Positions 8,108-16,493 of a stretch of DNA of 56,033 nucleotides are shown piece after piece. Each line of letters opens with the position of its first letter. Within the stretch, counting starts at the first letter, position 1. The DNA comes from Lachnospiraceae bacterium. GTDB lineage: Bacteria > Bacillota > Clostridia > Lachnospirales > Lachnospiraceae. The notes beneath the pieces were generated by a model. It searched no databases and was not told where the DNA came from. It worked only from the letters and a program-made list of their open reading frames with translations. The stretch lies in NCBI GenBank assembly GCA_014799465.1, contig JAAVHZ010000065.1:1-56033 (forward strand). The letters run 5' to 3'. The position numbers were made by a program, and so were the translations under genes.

Positions 8108-9658
8108 CTATTTTTCTGTCTTTTTAGACAAATTAAGGTTTGTAGTAGTTACGGCATCATATGTATTGGCTTTCATAACTTCTACAGGGTCAAATCCTAT
8201 AGTTTCTTTCATTGATTCAAAAGTTTTTGCAAGAACGGCAGGAACGTAGCCTCCCATTTCTGAGATGCCGGACTTTCCGTCACCACTATCTATAATAGTA
8301 ACCTTGTCGATGGTGCTTAGAGGTTTTGCAATCTGTTCTGCCATCTGTGGCATAACCTGAACGAGCATTTCCATCATGGCAGCCTGACCATAGCGTTCGT
8401 ATGCATCTGCCTTCTTTTCCATGGCTTCAGCTTCGGCAAGTCCTTCGGCTTTTTTGGCTTCTGCGGCAGCGATACCTTTTGCTCTGGTAGCCTCGGCTTC
8501 GGCTTCAGCCTGAACCCTTATGGCATCAGCTTTTGCCTGTGCAGTGGCTTTTATGGCATCAGCTTCAGCCTGTGCATCAATTTTACGTTTTTCAGCTTCG
8601 GCTTCGGCACGTTTGATTTCGGCAAACTTTTCGGCTTCCGCATCCTGTTCAGCCTTTTTACGTGCTGCCTCAGCAGGTTTTACGATTTCAGATAAGAGAG
8701 ACTTTTCTTTCTGGATTGCACGCTGTTCAGCAAGCTCTGTATTCTTCTGTTCAGCTACAATCTGTACCTGAATTTCAGCTTCGGTAATCTCTTTCTGACG
8801 CTGCTGTTTAATAAGTTCAGCATCCATTTGAGCCTGAATAACTTCTTTTTGTGTTATGTTTGCCTGAATATCATGGGCAAGTTCGGATTTGGCACGTGCT
8901 GCTTCTTTTTCGCTTGTAAATGCAGCTTCCTGTACGGCTTTTTCTTTTTCAGACTGTGCCACTATGGTTTCAGCATGTAATTGTGCCTGTGCACCTTCCT
9001 GCCTTGCTTTTGAAGTTTCAATCTGTTCTTCTTTTGCAGCATTGGCTTTGGCGATTTCGGCATCTTTCTTTTTCTGGGCTATCATACCTTCACCGAGGGA
9101 TTTAATGTAGCCGTTTTCATCGGAAATATCAGTTATGGTGAAGTTTTTAACTTCAAGTCCCATATTTCCAAGTTCTGTACCAACAACTTCCTGAACTCGT
9201 GAAGAGAAGTTTTCCCTCTGCTGATATAATTCTTCTACGGTCATGGTAGCTATGATTTCACGGAGCTTACCTTCCAGTACCGCAGTAGAAGTTTCCTGAA
9301 TATTTACTACGATATCTTTTTCGTTTCTTCCTACAAACTGTTCGATTGCCGTTAAAATACATCCGGTTTCGTTTTTGACCTTAATTACGGCAGTGGTTAT
9401 TACGCTGATAGGAACACCCTGCGAAGAAAGGCTGCTTCTTGTTGCTACCGATAACGGAATATTTCCGAGGGATATGTAGTCAATTCTTTCAAAACCCGGA
9501 ATTACAAGTCCGCCGCCACCTGTTATAACTCTCTTTTTCATACCGGTAACTACTCCGGCTTTGTCCTGAGGTACCTTTTTCCACATGGAAAATATTGCAC
9601 ATACTATAATAATAACACCTACAACTATTGCACCTGCGACCATTACATTTGAATACAT
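8108..9658 (-). CDS. floT: Flotillin-like SPFH/band-7 membrane protein
   Basis: The 516-residue protein has an N-terminal membrane segment (about 5-25, VMVAGAIVVGVIIIVCAIF) and an SPFH/band-7 domain (about 30-200). A very long Ala/Glu/Lys-rich coiled coil (about 195-430) with the repeated AEA motifs typical of flotillins follows, then a short C-terminal tail. Flotillins scaffold ordered membrane microdomains and affect secretion, signalling and membrane fluidity. It is the last gene of a three-gene minus-strand operon with an NfeD-position membrane protein 13 bases upstream, matching the yuaF-floT arrangement of Bacillus. Length and architecture match the family. The symbol is assigned by family resemblance. 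Confidence 0.9.
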   Translation of the reverse strand: MYSNVMVAGAIVVGVIIIVCAIFSMWKKVPQDKAGVVTGMKKRVITGGGGLVIPGFERIDYISLGNIPLSVATRSSLSSQGVPISVITTAVIKVKNETGCILTAIEQFVGRNEKDIVVNIQETSTAVLEGKLREIIATMTVEELYQQRENFSSRVQEVVGTELGNMGLEVKNFTITDISDENGYIKSLGEGMIAQKKKDAEIAKANAAKEEQIETSKARQEGAQAQLHAETIVAQSEKEKAVQEAAFTSEKEAARAKSELAHDIQANITQKEVIQAQMDAELIKQQRQKEITEAEIQVQIVAEQKNTELAEQRAIQKEKSLLSEIVKPAEAARKKAEQDAEAEKFAEIKRAEAEAEKRKIDAQAEADAIKATAQAKADAIRVQAEAEAEATRAKGIAAAEAKKAEGLAEAEAMEKKADAYERYGQAAMMEMLVQVMPQMAEQIAKPLSTIDKVTIIDSGDGKSGISEMGGYVPAVLAKTFESMKETIGFDPVEVMKANTYDAVTTTNLNLSKKTEK

Positions 9659-9671
9659 TTAATGAACCTCC

Positions 9672-10229
9672 TCATTCTTTATATTTTTGTTCCAGTGAAT
9701 CTTCCGGCTTGACAATAAGTTGATTCTGATCAAAAGTCACAATAGATACTATTGTATCCTGAGGGATTTCAGAACCATCTTCTGATTTTGCCGGATAAGA
9801 TACGTTGGAGCTGTTTGGTAGATTTATGCATACAGAACCATATCCGTTTGCCGGAATTTTGTTCTGAACGACACCTTTACATAATAGTAAAATAGACTCA
9901 TCAACAGATAAGTTTTCATACTTTTTAAGATGAGAAACTGAACTCTGCAGAATAACTGCTGAGACATATGCAATCAGTCCGGCTATTATATTTGCCGTAA
10001 GTAATGAAAACTTCTGTGACAACAGATAACCTGAACCGCCAAATATAAGGGATGCAAGGCATAGGGAATTGACTGAAAGCGGCAGGAAATCAAACTCCAT
10101 GTCTCCTATATCAAGATTAAAAACGTCAAATACAAAAAAGTCTGCAAAACCGTCTATTATGTTAAAAATAGCTATAATAAGCGGTATGGCAATTCCAACC
10201 ATGATACATATGATATAAACATTTTCCAT
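9672..10229 (-). CDS. NfeD-like membrane protein of the flotillin operon
   Basis: A 185-residue protein with about three membrane segments (approximately 5-25, 55-72 and 77-105). A C-terminal soluble part of about 75 residues, rich in beta strands (VCINLPN, TIVSIVTFD, LIVKPED), resembles the OB-fold of NfeD/YuaF proteins. I start at ATG 10229, preceded by AAAGGAGCC; a start at 10310 would add 27 residues without a matching ribosome site. It lies 13 bases upstream of the flotillin gene, which supports the NfeD role: such proteins partner SPFH proteins in the membrane. Sequence similarity is too weak to be certain; position is the main evidence. Confidence 0.7.
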   Translation of the reverse strand: MENVYIICIMVGIAIPLIIAIFNIIDGFADFFVFDVFNLDIGDMEFDFLPLSVNSLCLASLIFGGSGYLLSQKFSLLTANIIAGLIAYVSAVILQSSVSHLKKYENLSVDESILLLCKGVVQNKIPANGYGSVCINLPNSSNVSYPAKSEDGSEIPQDTIVSIVTFDQNQLIVKPEDSLEQKYKE

Positions 10230-10245
10230 AACGGGCTCCTTTCGT

Positions 10246-10515
10246 TCAGCCTTCTTCAATAACCTGTATTTCAAGAAAATCAAATTCAATGTCTTCAATG
10301 AAATTATCACTATGAAATCTGGCTTTATCGTGAAGTTGAAAATCTTTTATAGTTTTGTCAAGCCATATTGGTTTGCCCAAATCAAATTCGTAACATATTT
10401 CATCCAGAGCTTTAAAGACTTTTTTAGTTCTGTTAAGAGAATTATCATCAATACATATGGTAGTATCTTTAAGCATATGATTGTTTTTGAATATTTTTCC
10501 CCATAGACGAAACAT
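10246..10515 (-). CDS. Small hypothetical protein, first gene of the flotillin operon
   Basis: An 89-residue acidic protein (MFRLWGKIFKNNHMLKDTTI...FDFLEIQVIEEG) with no signal peptide or membrane segment. I do not recognise a named domain. It ends 17 bases before the NfeD-like gene, so the three genes probably form one transcript. Its first residues precede a second possible start (Met14), which would leave about 76 residues. Confidence 0.65.
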   Translation of the reverse strand: MFRLWGKIFKNNHMLKDTTICIDDNSLNRTKKVFKALDEICYEFDLGKPIWLDKTIKDFQLHDKARFHSDNFIEDIEFDFLEIQVIEEG

Positions 10516-10593
10516 ACAATATTCCTGCCTTTCTTAATAGTTTCTACAAAATAGTATATCATTTATCAAAATATTTTAAAAGGTACTTTTTTG

Positions 10594-10628
10594 TTGTGGA
10601 TTTAAATAAATTAACGTATACTATACGT
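10594..10628 (+). promoter_or_regulatory. Promoter of the endonuclease IV gene with overlapping palindrome
   Basis: TTGTGG (10594-10599), 17 bases, then TATACT (10617-10622). A perfect 15-base palindrome, ACGTATACTATACGT (10614-10628), covers the -10 box and could be an operator. Confidence 0.65.
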
Positions 10629-10669
10629 GGAATAAAATTAATTTTATCATAGAAAGGTCAGGTTGGTAG

Positions 10670-11509
10670 ATGTTATATATTGGATGTCATTTGTCGGCAG
10701 CAAAAGGATTTTTGCATATGGGAGAAGAGGCAGTATCAATTGGTGGAAATACATTCCAGTTCTTTACACGTAATCCCAGAGGCGGCAAGGCAAAGGCTAT
10801 AGATGAAGATGATGTTAAAAAGTTTTTGGAATTTAAAGATAAAAATGGTATAGGAACGATTCTTGCACATGCACCATATACCATAAATCCATGTTCAAAG
10901 GATGAAAATGTGCGGACTTTCGCATTAGAGACAATGCAGGATGATTTAGACAGGATGGAATATATTCCGGGAAATATGTATAATTTCCATCCGGGAAGCC
11001 ATGTGGGACAGGGCGTGGAAACCGGAATTAATATGATAGCAGATATTCTGAACAAAGTACTTAAAGAGGAACAGTCAACTACAGTCCTGCTTGAGACTAT
11101 GGCGGGAAAAGGTACGGAGATTGGAAGGAGTTTTGAAGAACTAAAGAATATTATAGATAAGGTAGAGCTTAAAAGTCATTTGGGAGTGTGCCTTGATACG
11201 TGTCATGTATATGATGCCGGATATGATATTGTAAATAAACTTGATGATGTACTTGAAAGCTTTGATAATATTATAGGGCTTGAAAGGCTTAAGGCGATTC
11301 ACTTAAATGACAGTAAGAATCCTTTTGAAAGCCATAAGGACAGACATGAAAAGATAGGTGAAGGTTCTATAGGCACAGATGCGTTTGAAAGAATAATAAA
11401 TCATCCTAAACTGGCAGATATACCTATGTATCTGGAAACACCTAATGAACTTGACGGATATAAGCATGAGATTGAACTTCTTAGGAATTTGAAAAAAGAG
11501 GAGGAATAG
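10670..11509 (+). CDS. nfo: Endonuclease IV (AP endonuclease)
   Basis: The 279-residue protein is a full-length TIM-barrel endonuclease IV, which cleaves DNA 5' of abasic sites in base-excision repair using three zinc ions. The family signatures are in order: [10 protein letters not shown] (about 66), [10 protein letters not shown] (about 106), [13 protein letters not shown] (about 142), [13 protein letters not shown] (about 178) and HLNDSKNP...[11 protein letters not shown] (about 212-236). These supply the expected His, Glu and Asp metal ligands. Three bases separate it from the sirtuin gene, so both are probably transcribed from the promoter at 10594. Start chosen at ATG 10670, giving the usual MLYIGCHLS beginning. 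Confidence 0.97.
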   Translation: MLYIGCHLSAAKGFLHMGEEAVSIGGNTFQFFTRNPRGGKAKAIDEDDVKKFLEFKDKNGIGTILAHAPYTINPCSKDENVRTFALETMQDDLDRMEYIPGNMYNFHPGSHVGQGVETGINMIADILNKVLKEEQSTTVLLETMAGKGTEIGRSFEELKNIIDKVELKSHLGVCLDTCHVYDAGYDIVNKLDDVLESFDNIIGLERLKAIHLNDSKNPFESHKDRHEKIGEGSIGTDAFERIINHPKLADIPMYLETPNELDGYKHEIELLRNLKKEEE

Positions 11510-11512
11510 GAT

Positions 11513-12229
11513 ATGGATGGAGCTGTTGAGAGACTTAAAGAAATAGTTGACAATACCGATAATATTGTGTTTTTTGGCGGTGCAGGAGTATCTACGGAGA
11601 GTAATATTCCTGATTTCAGGAGTACTGACGGACTGTATAACCAACATTATAAGTATCCTCCGGAAACAATATTAAGCCATACTTTTTATATGCGTAATAC
11701 AGAAGAGTTTTATAGGTTTTACAGGGATAAAATGCTTTATCTTGACGCAGAACCTAATGCCGCACATTTAAAGCTGACACAGTGGGAAAAGGAAGGAAAA
11801 CTAAAAGCAGTAGTGACACAGAATATAGACGGTCTGCATCAGGCAGCAGGGAGCAAAATGGTATATGAACTACATGGTTCAGTTCTGCGGAATTATTGTA
11901 CAACCTGCGGAAAATTTTATGGTGCTGATTATATCCTTGATTCCACAGGAATACCGAAATGTGAGTGCGGCGGACGGATAAAACCTGATGTAGTGCTGTA
12001 TGAAGAAGGGCTTGACAATGAAATAATGAGAAAATCCATTGAGGCTATTTCAGGTGCAGATGTACTTATTATAGGAGGTACTTCTCTTGCGGTTTATCCG
12101 GCAGCAGGGCTTATAGATTATTATAGAGGAAATAAGCTGGTGCTTGTAAATAAAAGTGCGACGCCTATGGACAGTCGTGCTGACCTTTTGGTTCAGGGAA
12201 GTATAGGCGAAATATTCTCACAGTTATAA
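11513..12229 (+). CDS. cobB: NAD-dependent protein deacylase (Sir2 family)
   Basis: The 238-residue sirtuin removes acetyl or longer acyl groups from lysines, using NAD+. Seen in order: the NAD-binding FGGAGVSTESNIPDFRS loop (about 21-37), TQNIDGLHQAAG (about 103-114), the catalytic His in YELHGS (about 120-125), four zinc-binding cysteines (CTTC near 130 and CEC near 152), and the GTSLAVYPAAGL loop (about 191). It follows nfo by three bases, with a ribosome site (GAGGAATAGG) inside the end of nfo. The sirtuin / AP endonuclease pairing suggests co-regulation, but a functional link is inference. Confidence 0.95.
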   Translation: MDGAVERLKEIVDNTDNIVFFGGAGVSTESNIPDFRSTDGLYNQHYKYPPETILSHTFYMRNTEEFYRFYRDKMLYLDAEPNAAHLKLTQWEKEGKLKAVVTQNIDGLHQAAGSKMVYELHGSVLRNYCTTCGKFYGADYILDSTGIPKCECGGRIKPDVVLYEEGLDNEIMRKSIEAISGADVLIIGGTSLAVYPAAGLIDYYRGNKLVLVNKSATPMDSRADLLVQGSIGEIFSQL

Positions 12230-12260
12230 TTACAGATTTTTTTACAACACGGAGGTAGTG

Positions 12261-13316
12261 ATGAAGAAGTTACTTAACAGGATATTTATAGAAGGTTTGA
12301 GCGGAATGGCACAAGGATTGTTTGCTACGCTTATTATCGGGACTATTTTGTGTCAGATTGCAAGTCTTGTGGGCGGAGTTCCGGGAATGTACATAAATCT
12401 GGCAGGGACAATGGCTAAAGCGATAACCGGTGCAGGAATCGGAGTGGGAGTAGCATCCAGATTTCAGGAGCCGCCGCTTGTTGCAGTATCGGCAGCAGTA
12501 TCAGGAATGATAGGTGCATTTGCAAGTCAGCTTTTAGCGGGAACGGTAATATCAGGTGGTCTTGTGAGTTTTAAAGTTCCGGGAGAACCGCTGGGTGCAT
12601 TTGTGGCTGCATATCTTGCCATAGAAGCCGGACATCTGGTATCGGGAAAGACTAAAATGGATATAATTATTACACCAACTGTATCCATAACTGTTGGAGC
12701 AGTAGTGGGAATATTATTAGGACCGCCAATATCAAAATTTATGGCATGGGTTGGCAACCTTATAGAGTGGGGAATGAATCAGCAGCCTTTTATAATGGGA
12801 ATAGTAGTGTCTATATTAATGGGAATGGCACTTACGCTTCCTATAAGTTCAGCCGCTATAGGAGTTTCATTGGGATTGAGCGGATTATCCGCAGGAGCAG
12901 CCACTATAGGATGCTGTTGTCAAATGGTGGGATTTGCGGTTGCAAGTTATAAGGAAAATAAAATAGGCGGACTTATATCACAGGGAATTGGAACATCTAT
13001 GCTTCAGATGCCAAATATAATGAAGAATCCGTTTATTTGGATACCGCCTATTCTTTCAAGTGCAATACTTGGTCCGATATCTTCATGCGTGTTGAAAATG
13101 CAGAATAATGCAATAGGTTCAGGAATGGGCACATCGGGACTGGTAGGTCCGATTATGGCATATCAGGTCATGGTACAGTCGCAATCACAAATATGGGTTT
13201 TTATTCAGATATTGGTAATGTATTTTGTGCTGCCCGGAGCATTAACACTTGCAATAGCAGATGCGATGAATAAGCTTGGATGGATAAAAAAAGGTGATAT
13301 GAAATTAAAAATGTGA
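12261..13316 (+). CDS. PTS IIC-like integral membrane protein
   Basis: A roughly 351-residue, very hydrophobic Gly/Ala-rich protein with about nine membrane segments. It matches the 'PTS system EIIC, family 2' (PF13303-type) membrane proteins found in Firmicutes without neighbouring IIA/IIB or HPr genes. The GATIGCCCQMVGFAV segment (about residue 215) and the PISSCVLKMQNN loop are typical of that family. ATG 12261 is chosen because GGAGGT ends four bases upstream; the GTG at 12258 is too close. It begins 31 bases after the sirtuin gene. Sugar phosphotransfer is doubtful because no phosphorylated partner is encoded here; the substrate is unknown. Confidence 0.75.
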   Translation: MKKLLNRIFIEGLSGMAQGLFATLIIGTILCQIASLVGGVPGMYINLAGTMAKAITGAGIGVGVASRFQEPPLVAVSAAVSGMIGAFASQLLAGTVISGGLVSFKVPGEPLGAFVAAYLAIEAGHLVSGKTKMDIIITPTVSITVGAVVGILLGPPISKFMAWVGNLIEWGMNQQPFIMGIVVSILMGMALTLPISSAAIGVSLGLSGLSAGAATIGCCCQMVGFAVASYKENKIGGLISQGIGTSMLQMPNIMKNPFIWIPPILSSAILGPISSCVLKMQNNAIGSGMGTSGLVGPIMAYQVMVQSQSQIWVFIQILVMYFVLPGALTLAIADAMNKLGWIKKGDMKLKM

Positions 13317-13420
13317 GAAGTGTGAGAAGTGTGAGAAGAAAATCTAAGGCAGTAAAAGACACTGCCTAAGATTTTCTAAGTCTCACATTGATATAATTTC
13401 ATGTATTGTTTGTGCCGGTG
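13313..13420 (+). repeat. Dispersed palindromic element, copy 1
   Basis: The element starts in the stop codon of the PTS-IIC-like gene. GTGAGA repeats lead into AGAAAATCTAAGGCAG (13337-13352), which pairs with CTGCCTAAGATTTTCT (13362-13377), and TCTCAC closes the stem at 13381-13386. A 3' flank TGATATAATTTCATGTATTG is shared with copy 2 at 45.8 kb. The stem may terminate transcription, since its right arm ends in ATTTTCT. Confidence 0.8.
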
Positions 13421-13481
13421 CCGCCGGCATGGCTGGAAAGGATTCACACTTATATTTTAGGTATTGTGATTGGAGGAACGA

Positions 13482-14573
13482 ATGGAAGAACAGAGTATAT
13501 TAAATGGTGGAATTGAAGAACTGAATATAATACAGGAAGTACTGGAAAAAAGGGATTCTATAAAAGAAGAGATTGAAAATGTAATAATACGAACCGGAAA
13601 GCTGGAGGGGGATACTGCTTTGGCGGAAAAAGAGACACAGGATATCATAGATTCCACTATAAAAAAACGTATGGCGGAAGTGTCTGCAAGTTTTGATAAG
13701 GAGATAAATGACGAAAAAGGAAAGCTGCGTGCTATCAGAAATAAAAGGGATAAAGCTAAGAATAAAGGAATGAAGCAGCGTATAGATGTAGAGACGGAAG
13801 AACTTAGAAAAAGTGTGAGGGATTTGAATACAGAGATTAAGACTGTATTTAAGACTAAAGGAGTTCCGGGATTTTGCAATACAGGGTATTACTATTCTAT
13901 GTATTGTCCAAGAACGATACATGACTGGGTTGTATTAGTGTGTACATTTTTAGTGTGTATTATAGTAATTCCGACAGTTCTGTACTGCATACTTGACTGG
14001 TTCTGGCTGTGGAAGATTCTGCTTGCTGCAGGTGTTATAGCGGTATTTGCCGCCTTATATATAACCATATGGCTGTCAACAAAGGACAGGTTTAAGGCAA
14101 CAATAGTTGAAATGCGTGGAAAACGTGATGCCATAAGTGTAAATAAAAAAGAAATACGAAAAATAAAAAAGGCAATCAAAAAAGATAAAGATGAGAGCCA
14201 GTATAATCTTGGAGGTTTTGATGAAGAGATAGGAGAGATTGAATCGAGGATAAAGGTGACTGCTGAAAAGAAAAGGCTGGCATTGGAAGAGTTTGATAAA
14301 AATACAAAACCTGCGATTATATCAGAGATAACAGGCAGGAACAAGGAAAGTATTGAGGCTATGAATAAGGAGATTGGAGAACTGACTGCGAAAAGAAGAA
14401 GCCTTGAGGCAGAGCAGAAAGATATAGTATATAATATCACTTCTTCTTATGAGGCATTTTTAGGTTCTGAATATATGAAACCTAATAAAATAGAAGAGTT
14501 AAAGGATGTTATACAGTCAGGCAGTGCAGCAACCATTATAGAGGCAATCAATTATATAAAGGCACATCAATAG
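13482..14573 (+). CDS. Coiled-coil membrane protein of unknown function
   Basis: A 363-residue protein: an N-terminal charged coiled coil (about 1-120), two adjacent membrane helices (about 147-170 and 175-197, VVLVCTFLVCIIVIPTVLYC and ILLAAGVIAVFAALYITIW), then a second coiled coil (about 205-340). I do not recognise a named family. The hairpin-of-helices between two coiled coils suggests a membrane-tethered scaffold. ATG 13482 is used because GGAGG lies six bases upstream. The last 26 bases overlap the convergent YyaC gene. Confidence 0.8.
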   Translation: MEEQSILNGGIEELNIIQEVLEKRDSIKEEIENVIIRTGKLEGDTALAEKETQDIIDSTIKKRMAEVSASFDKEINDEKGKLRAIRNKRDKAKNKGMKQRIDVETEELRKSVRDLNTEIKTVFKTKGVPGFCNTGYYYSMYCPRTIHDWVVLVCTFLVCIIVIPTVLYCILDWFWLWKILLAAGVIAVFAALYITIWLSTKDRFKATIVEMRGKRDAISVNKKEIRKIKKAIKKDKDESQYNLGGFDEEIGEIESRIKVTAEKKRLALEEFDKNTKPAIISEITGRNKESIEAMNKEIGELTAKRRSLEAEQKDIVYNITSSYEAFLGSEYMKPNKIEELKDVIQSGSAATIIEAINYIKAHQ

Positions 14574-15111
14574 TTTTGAAAGCTTTTATAATTGCTGATG
14601 ATATACAGTCGGCAAGTTCCATGACAGTATCAAGCCTTGTTGTCTGAAGTATCATGTTATCAAGAATACTCTGGAAGTTTACGATACCGGTTATGCATAT
14701 ATCGCCTACAGACGGAAGCTCTTTGTTCACACCGAGCCCCGGTTTTAGAGGGCGGCAGCTTAAAGTTATATATCCTATATGGCTGCGGTTTCCTACAGAA
14801 GCATCTATTGCAATTATAAGGCTGTCAGGGTGGTCAGTATTGATTTCATCCATTACGGCTGACAGATTTACGGCATGTACCGGATTTTTCAGTGTACCAT
14901 ATATATTAAGTCCGGGATAATTTGTTTTGGATAGTTTGTAACCGATAAGAGGACCTAAGCTGTCTCCGGTGGAACGGTCACTGCCTATACAAAGTATAAC
15001 TATTTGACTAAAAGGTGCTTTATGGTTATTTATAATGTCTGCCAGTTTGTGCCCTAAGAGCAGAGGGCAGTGCTTGTCATTTGAATCGAAATAATAAGTT
15101 TTAGAGTGCAT
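14548..15111 (-). CDS. yyaC: Spore protease YyaC (DUF1256)
   Basis: The 187-residue protein matches YyaC-type spore proteins: VILCIGSDRSTGDSLGPLIG (about 39-58), GTLKNPVHAVNL, IAIDASVGN, and PGLGVNKELPSVGDICITGIVN. The GSDRSTGDSLGP motif resembles the hydrogenase-maturation/germination-protease (Gpr-like) fold, hence the protease label; biochemical activity is poorly established. ATG 15111 has GGAG seven bases upstream and is preferred over 15171. It converges with and overlaps the coiled-coil protein gene by 26 bases. Its presence points to an endospore-forming lineage. Confidence 0.93.
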   Translation of the reverse strand: MHSKTYYFDSNDKHCPLLLGHKLADIINNHKAPFSQIVILCIGSDRSTGDSLGPLIGYKLSKTNYPGLNIYGTLKNPVHAVNLSAVMDEINTDHPDSLIIAIDASVGNRSHIGYITLSCRPLKPGLGVNKELPSVGDICITGIVNFQSILDNMILQTTRLDTVMELADCISSAIIKAFKTIDVPLYN

Positions 15112-15282
15112 ATTGATTCTCCGTTCTGCTGATTTTAAAATAGTATTGACAAAAAAAAGCCAGTTAATCATAATGGCATAAATTGACGAAAGAAAATTGT
15201 GATTGTCCCCTTTGTTTTGACAAAATTTTTATTGCTTTCATGGTAATATGGATGAAAAATATATTTATTCAGGGAGGCAGCC

Positions 15283-16431
15283 ATGATAGAGATAGTGTAT
15301 AAAGAAGAAACAGAGGCAGAAGAAATTAATATTAAGCTTCCGCGAAATATAAAACAGGTTGGTACAGGCGGAGGTACACGAAAAGTTTATATAGAAGATT
15401 ACGCAGCAGGTTATATTAAAATGCATCCCGAGGCAGAGAATGAATACAGGTATGGTGTACTTCTGGGAGAAATTAAGAGAAGCGGAAGATATACATATGT
15501 ATTTGTAAAAGGAGCTGTTGAGGCAAGAGAGCATAAAAGCATAAGGTTTGATGATGAGATATGGACAGGTATATATGAAGATATAAAACAGTATTTTACG
15601 GAAGGTGATATAATAGGCTGGTATCTGAATGTACCAATGATGGAGCGTGACGGCAGGATGCGTCTGCAAAAAATCCATCTTGACAACTTTGCCGGAAATG
15701 ATAAAATATGCTTTTTTTTTGACAGGTCAGAGAAACAGGAAGCAATATATTCCTATGATGCGGGAATGATGCAGAAAAGACATGGGTACTATGTGTTTTA
15801 TGAAAAAAATCTTCAGATGCAGAATTATATGGTGTCGGAAAAAAAGGAAGAAACACAGGACATACCTTCTATAAAGATATCAGGAGGAAGTATAGGTGCA
15901 CGCAGTGGCAGAAATGCAGATGACATTGATATAAAAAAGATGGGAAAGCTTCCGTCATTTTTATATTCGGCATCATCATTTCTGGTAATAGCAATATTGG
16001 TAGCAACTATAGCTCTTATGAATAATTATGGGCAGATGCGGAAACTGAAAGGTTCTATTGAACAGATTGCAGATAGAATGTATGCGATACAGCCAGGAGC
16101 AGAACAGGAAACACCCGAGGTGGTGAATGCAAATAACATACCGGAGACTGCAAAAATAGAAAATGTACCGGGAGAAGTGGATACTACCGTTATGCCACAG
16201 GATACGCAGGACAGTCAGGACCAGCAGGCAGCTGTACAGCCTGAGCCGGAACCCACAACTGCATCAAAAAGCACAGAATATAACTATTATACAGTGAAAA
16301 AGGGAGAGACTTTGTCTACAATATGTGAAAAGATATATGGAACTCAGGATAAAAAACATGAAGTAATGGAGGCTAACGGAATAAGTGATGAGAATAAGAT
16401 ATTTACGGGGCAGAAAATAATTCTACCATAA
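15283..16431 (+). CDS. JAB/MPN-like domain protein with membrane helix and C-terminal LysM
   Basis: In the 382-residue protein residues about 25-180 (KVYIEDYAAGYIKMHP, YGVLLGE, VKGAVEA, IIGWYLN, ICFFFDRS) resemble a JAB1/MPN fold. The metal-binding His-x-His and Asp are not evident, so this is probably a non-catalytic domain. A membrane helix follows (about 226-246, FLVIAILVATIALMNNYG), then an acidic Pro/Gln-rich linker, then one LysM module (about 335-382, YYTVKKGETLSTICEKIYG), which binds peptidoglycan. The membrane orientation puts the JAB-like part inside and LysM outside. It heads a likely operon with the DUF5711 and CvpA genes. LysM is certain; the N-terminal assignment is by pattern only. 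Confidence 0.75.
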   Translation: MIEIVYKEETEAEEINIKLPRNIKQVGTGGGTRKVYIEDYAAGYIKMHPEAENEYRYGVLLGEIKRSGRYTYVFVKGAVEAREHKSIRFDDEIWTGIYEDIKQYFTEGDIIGWYLNVPMMERDGRMRLQKIHLDNFAGNDKICFFFDRSEKQEAIYSYDAGMMQKRHGYYVFYEKNLQMQNYMVSEKKEETQDIPSIKISGGSIGARSGRNADDIDIKKMGKLPSFLYSASSFLVIAILVATIALMNNYGQMRKLKGSIEQIADRMYAIQPGAEQETPEVVNANNIPETAKIENVPGEVDTTVMPQDTQDSQDQQAAVQPEPEPTTASKSTEYNYYTVKKGETLSTICEKIYGTQDKKHEVMEANGISDENKIFTGQKIILP

Positions 16432-16493
16432 AATACCATTGTATTGTATAATGTTATAGTCGGTGTTAAAAAACGTTAAAGGAAGAATACGTT

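Noticed and set aside
8520-9110. Ala/Ser/Cys-rich plus-strand frames opposite the flotillin gene
   Set aside because: They are mirror frames of the Ala/Glu coiled coil; no ribosome site or domain.
12527-12757. 76-codon frame opposite the PTS-IIC-like gene
   Set aside because: It is short, without a ribosome site, and overlaps a well-supported membrane protein.
13457-14440. Three Ser/Phe-rich frames opposite the coiled-coil gene
   Set aside because: They are typical mirror frames of a Lys/Glu-rich coiled coil, without ribosome sites.
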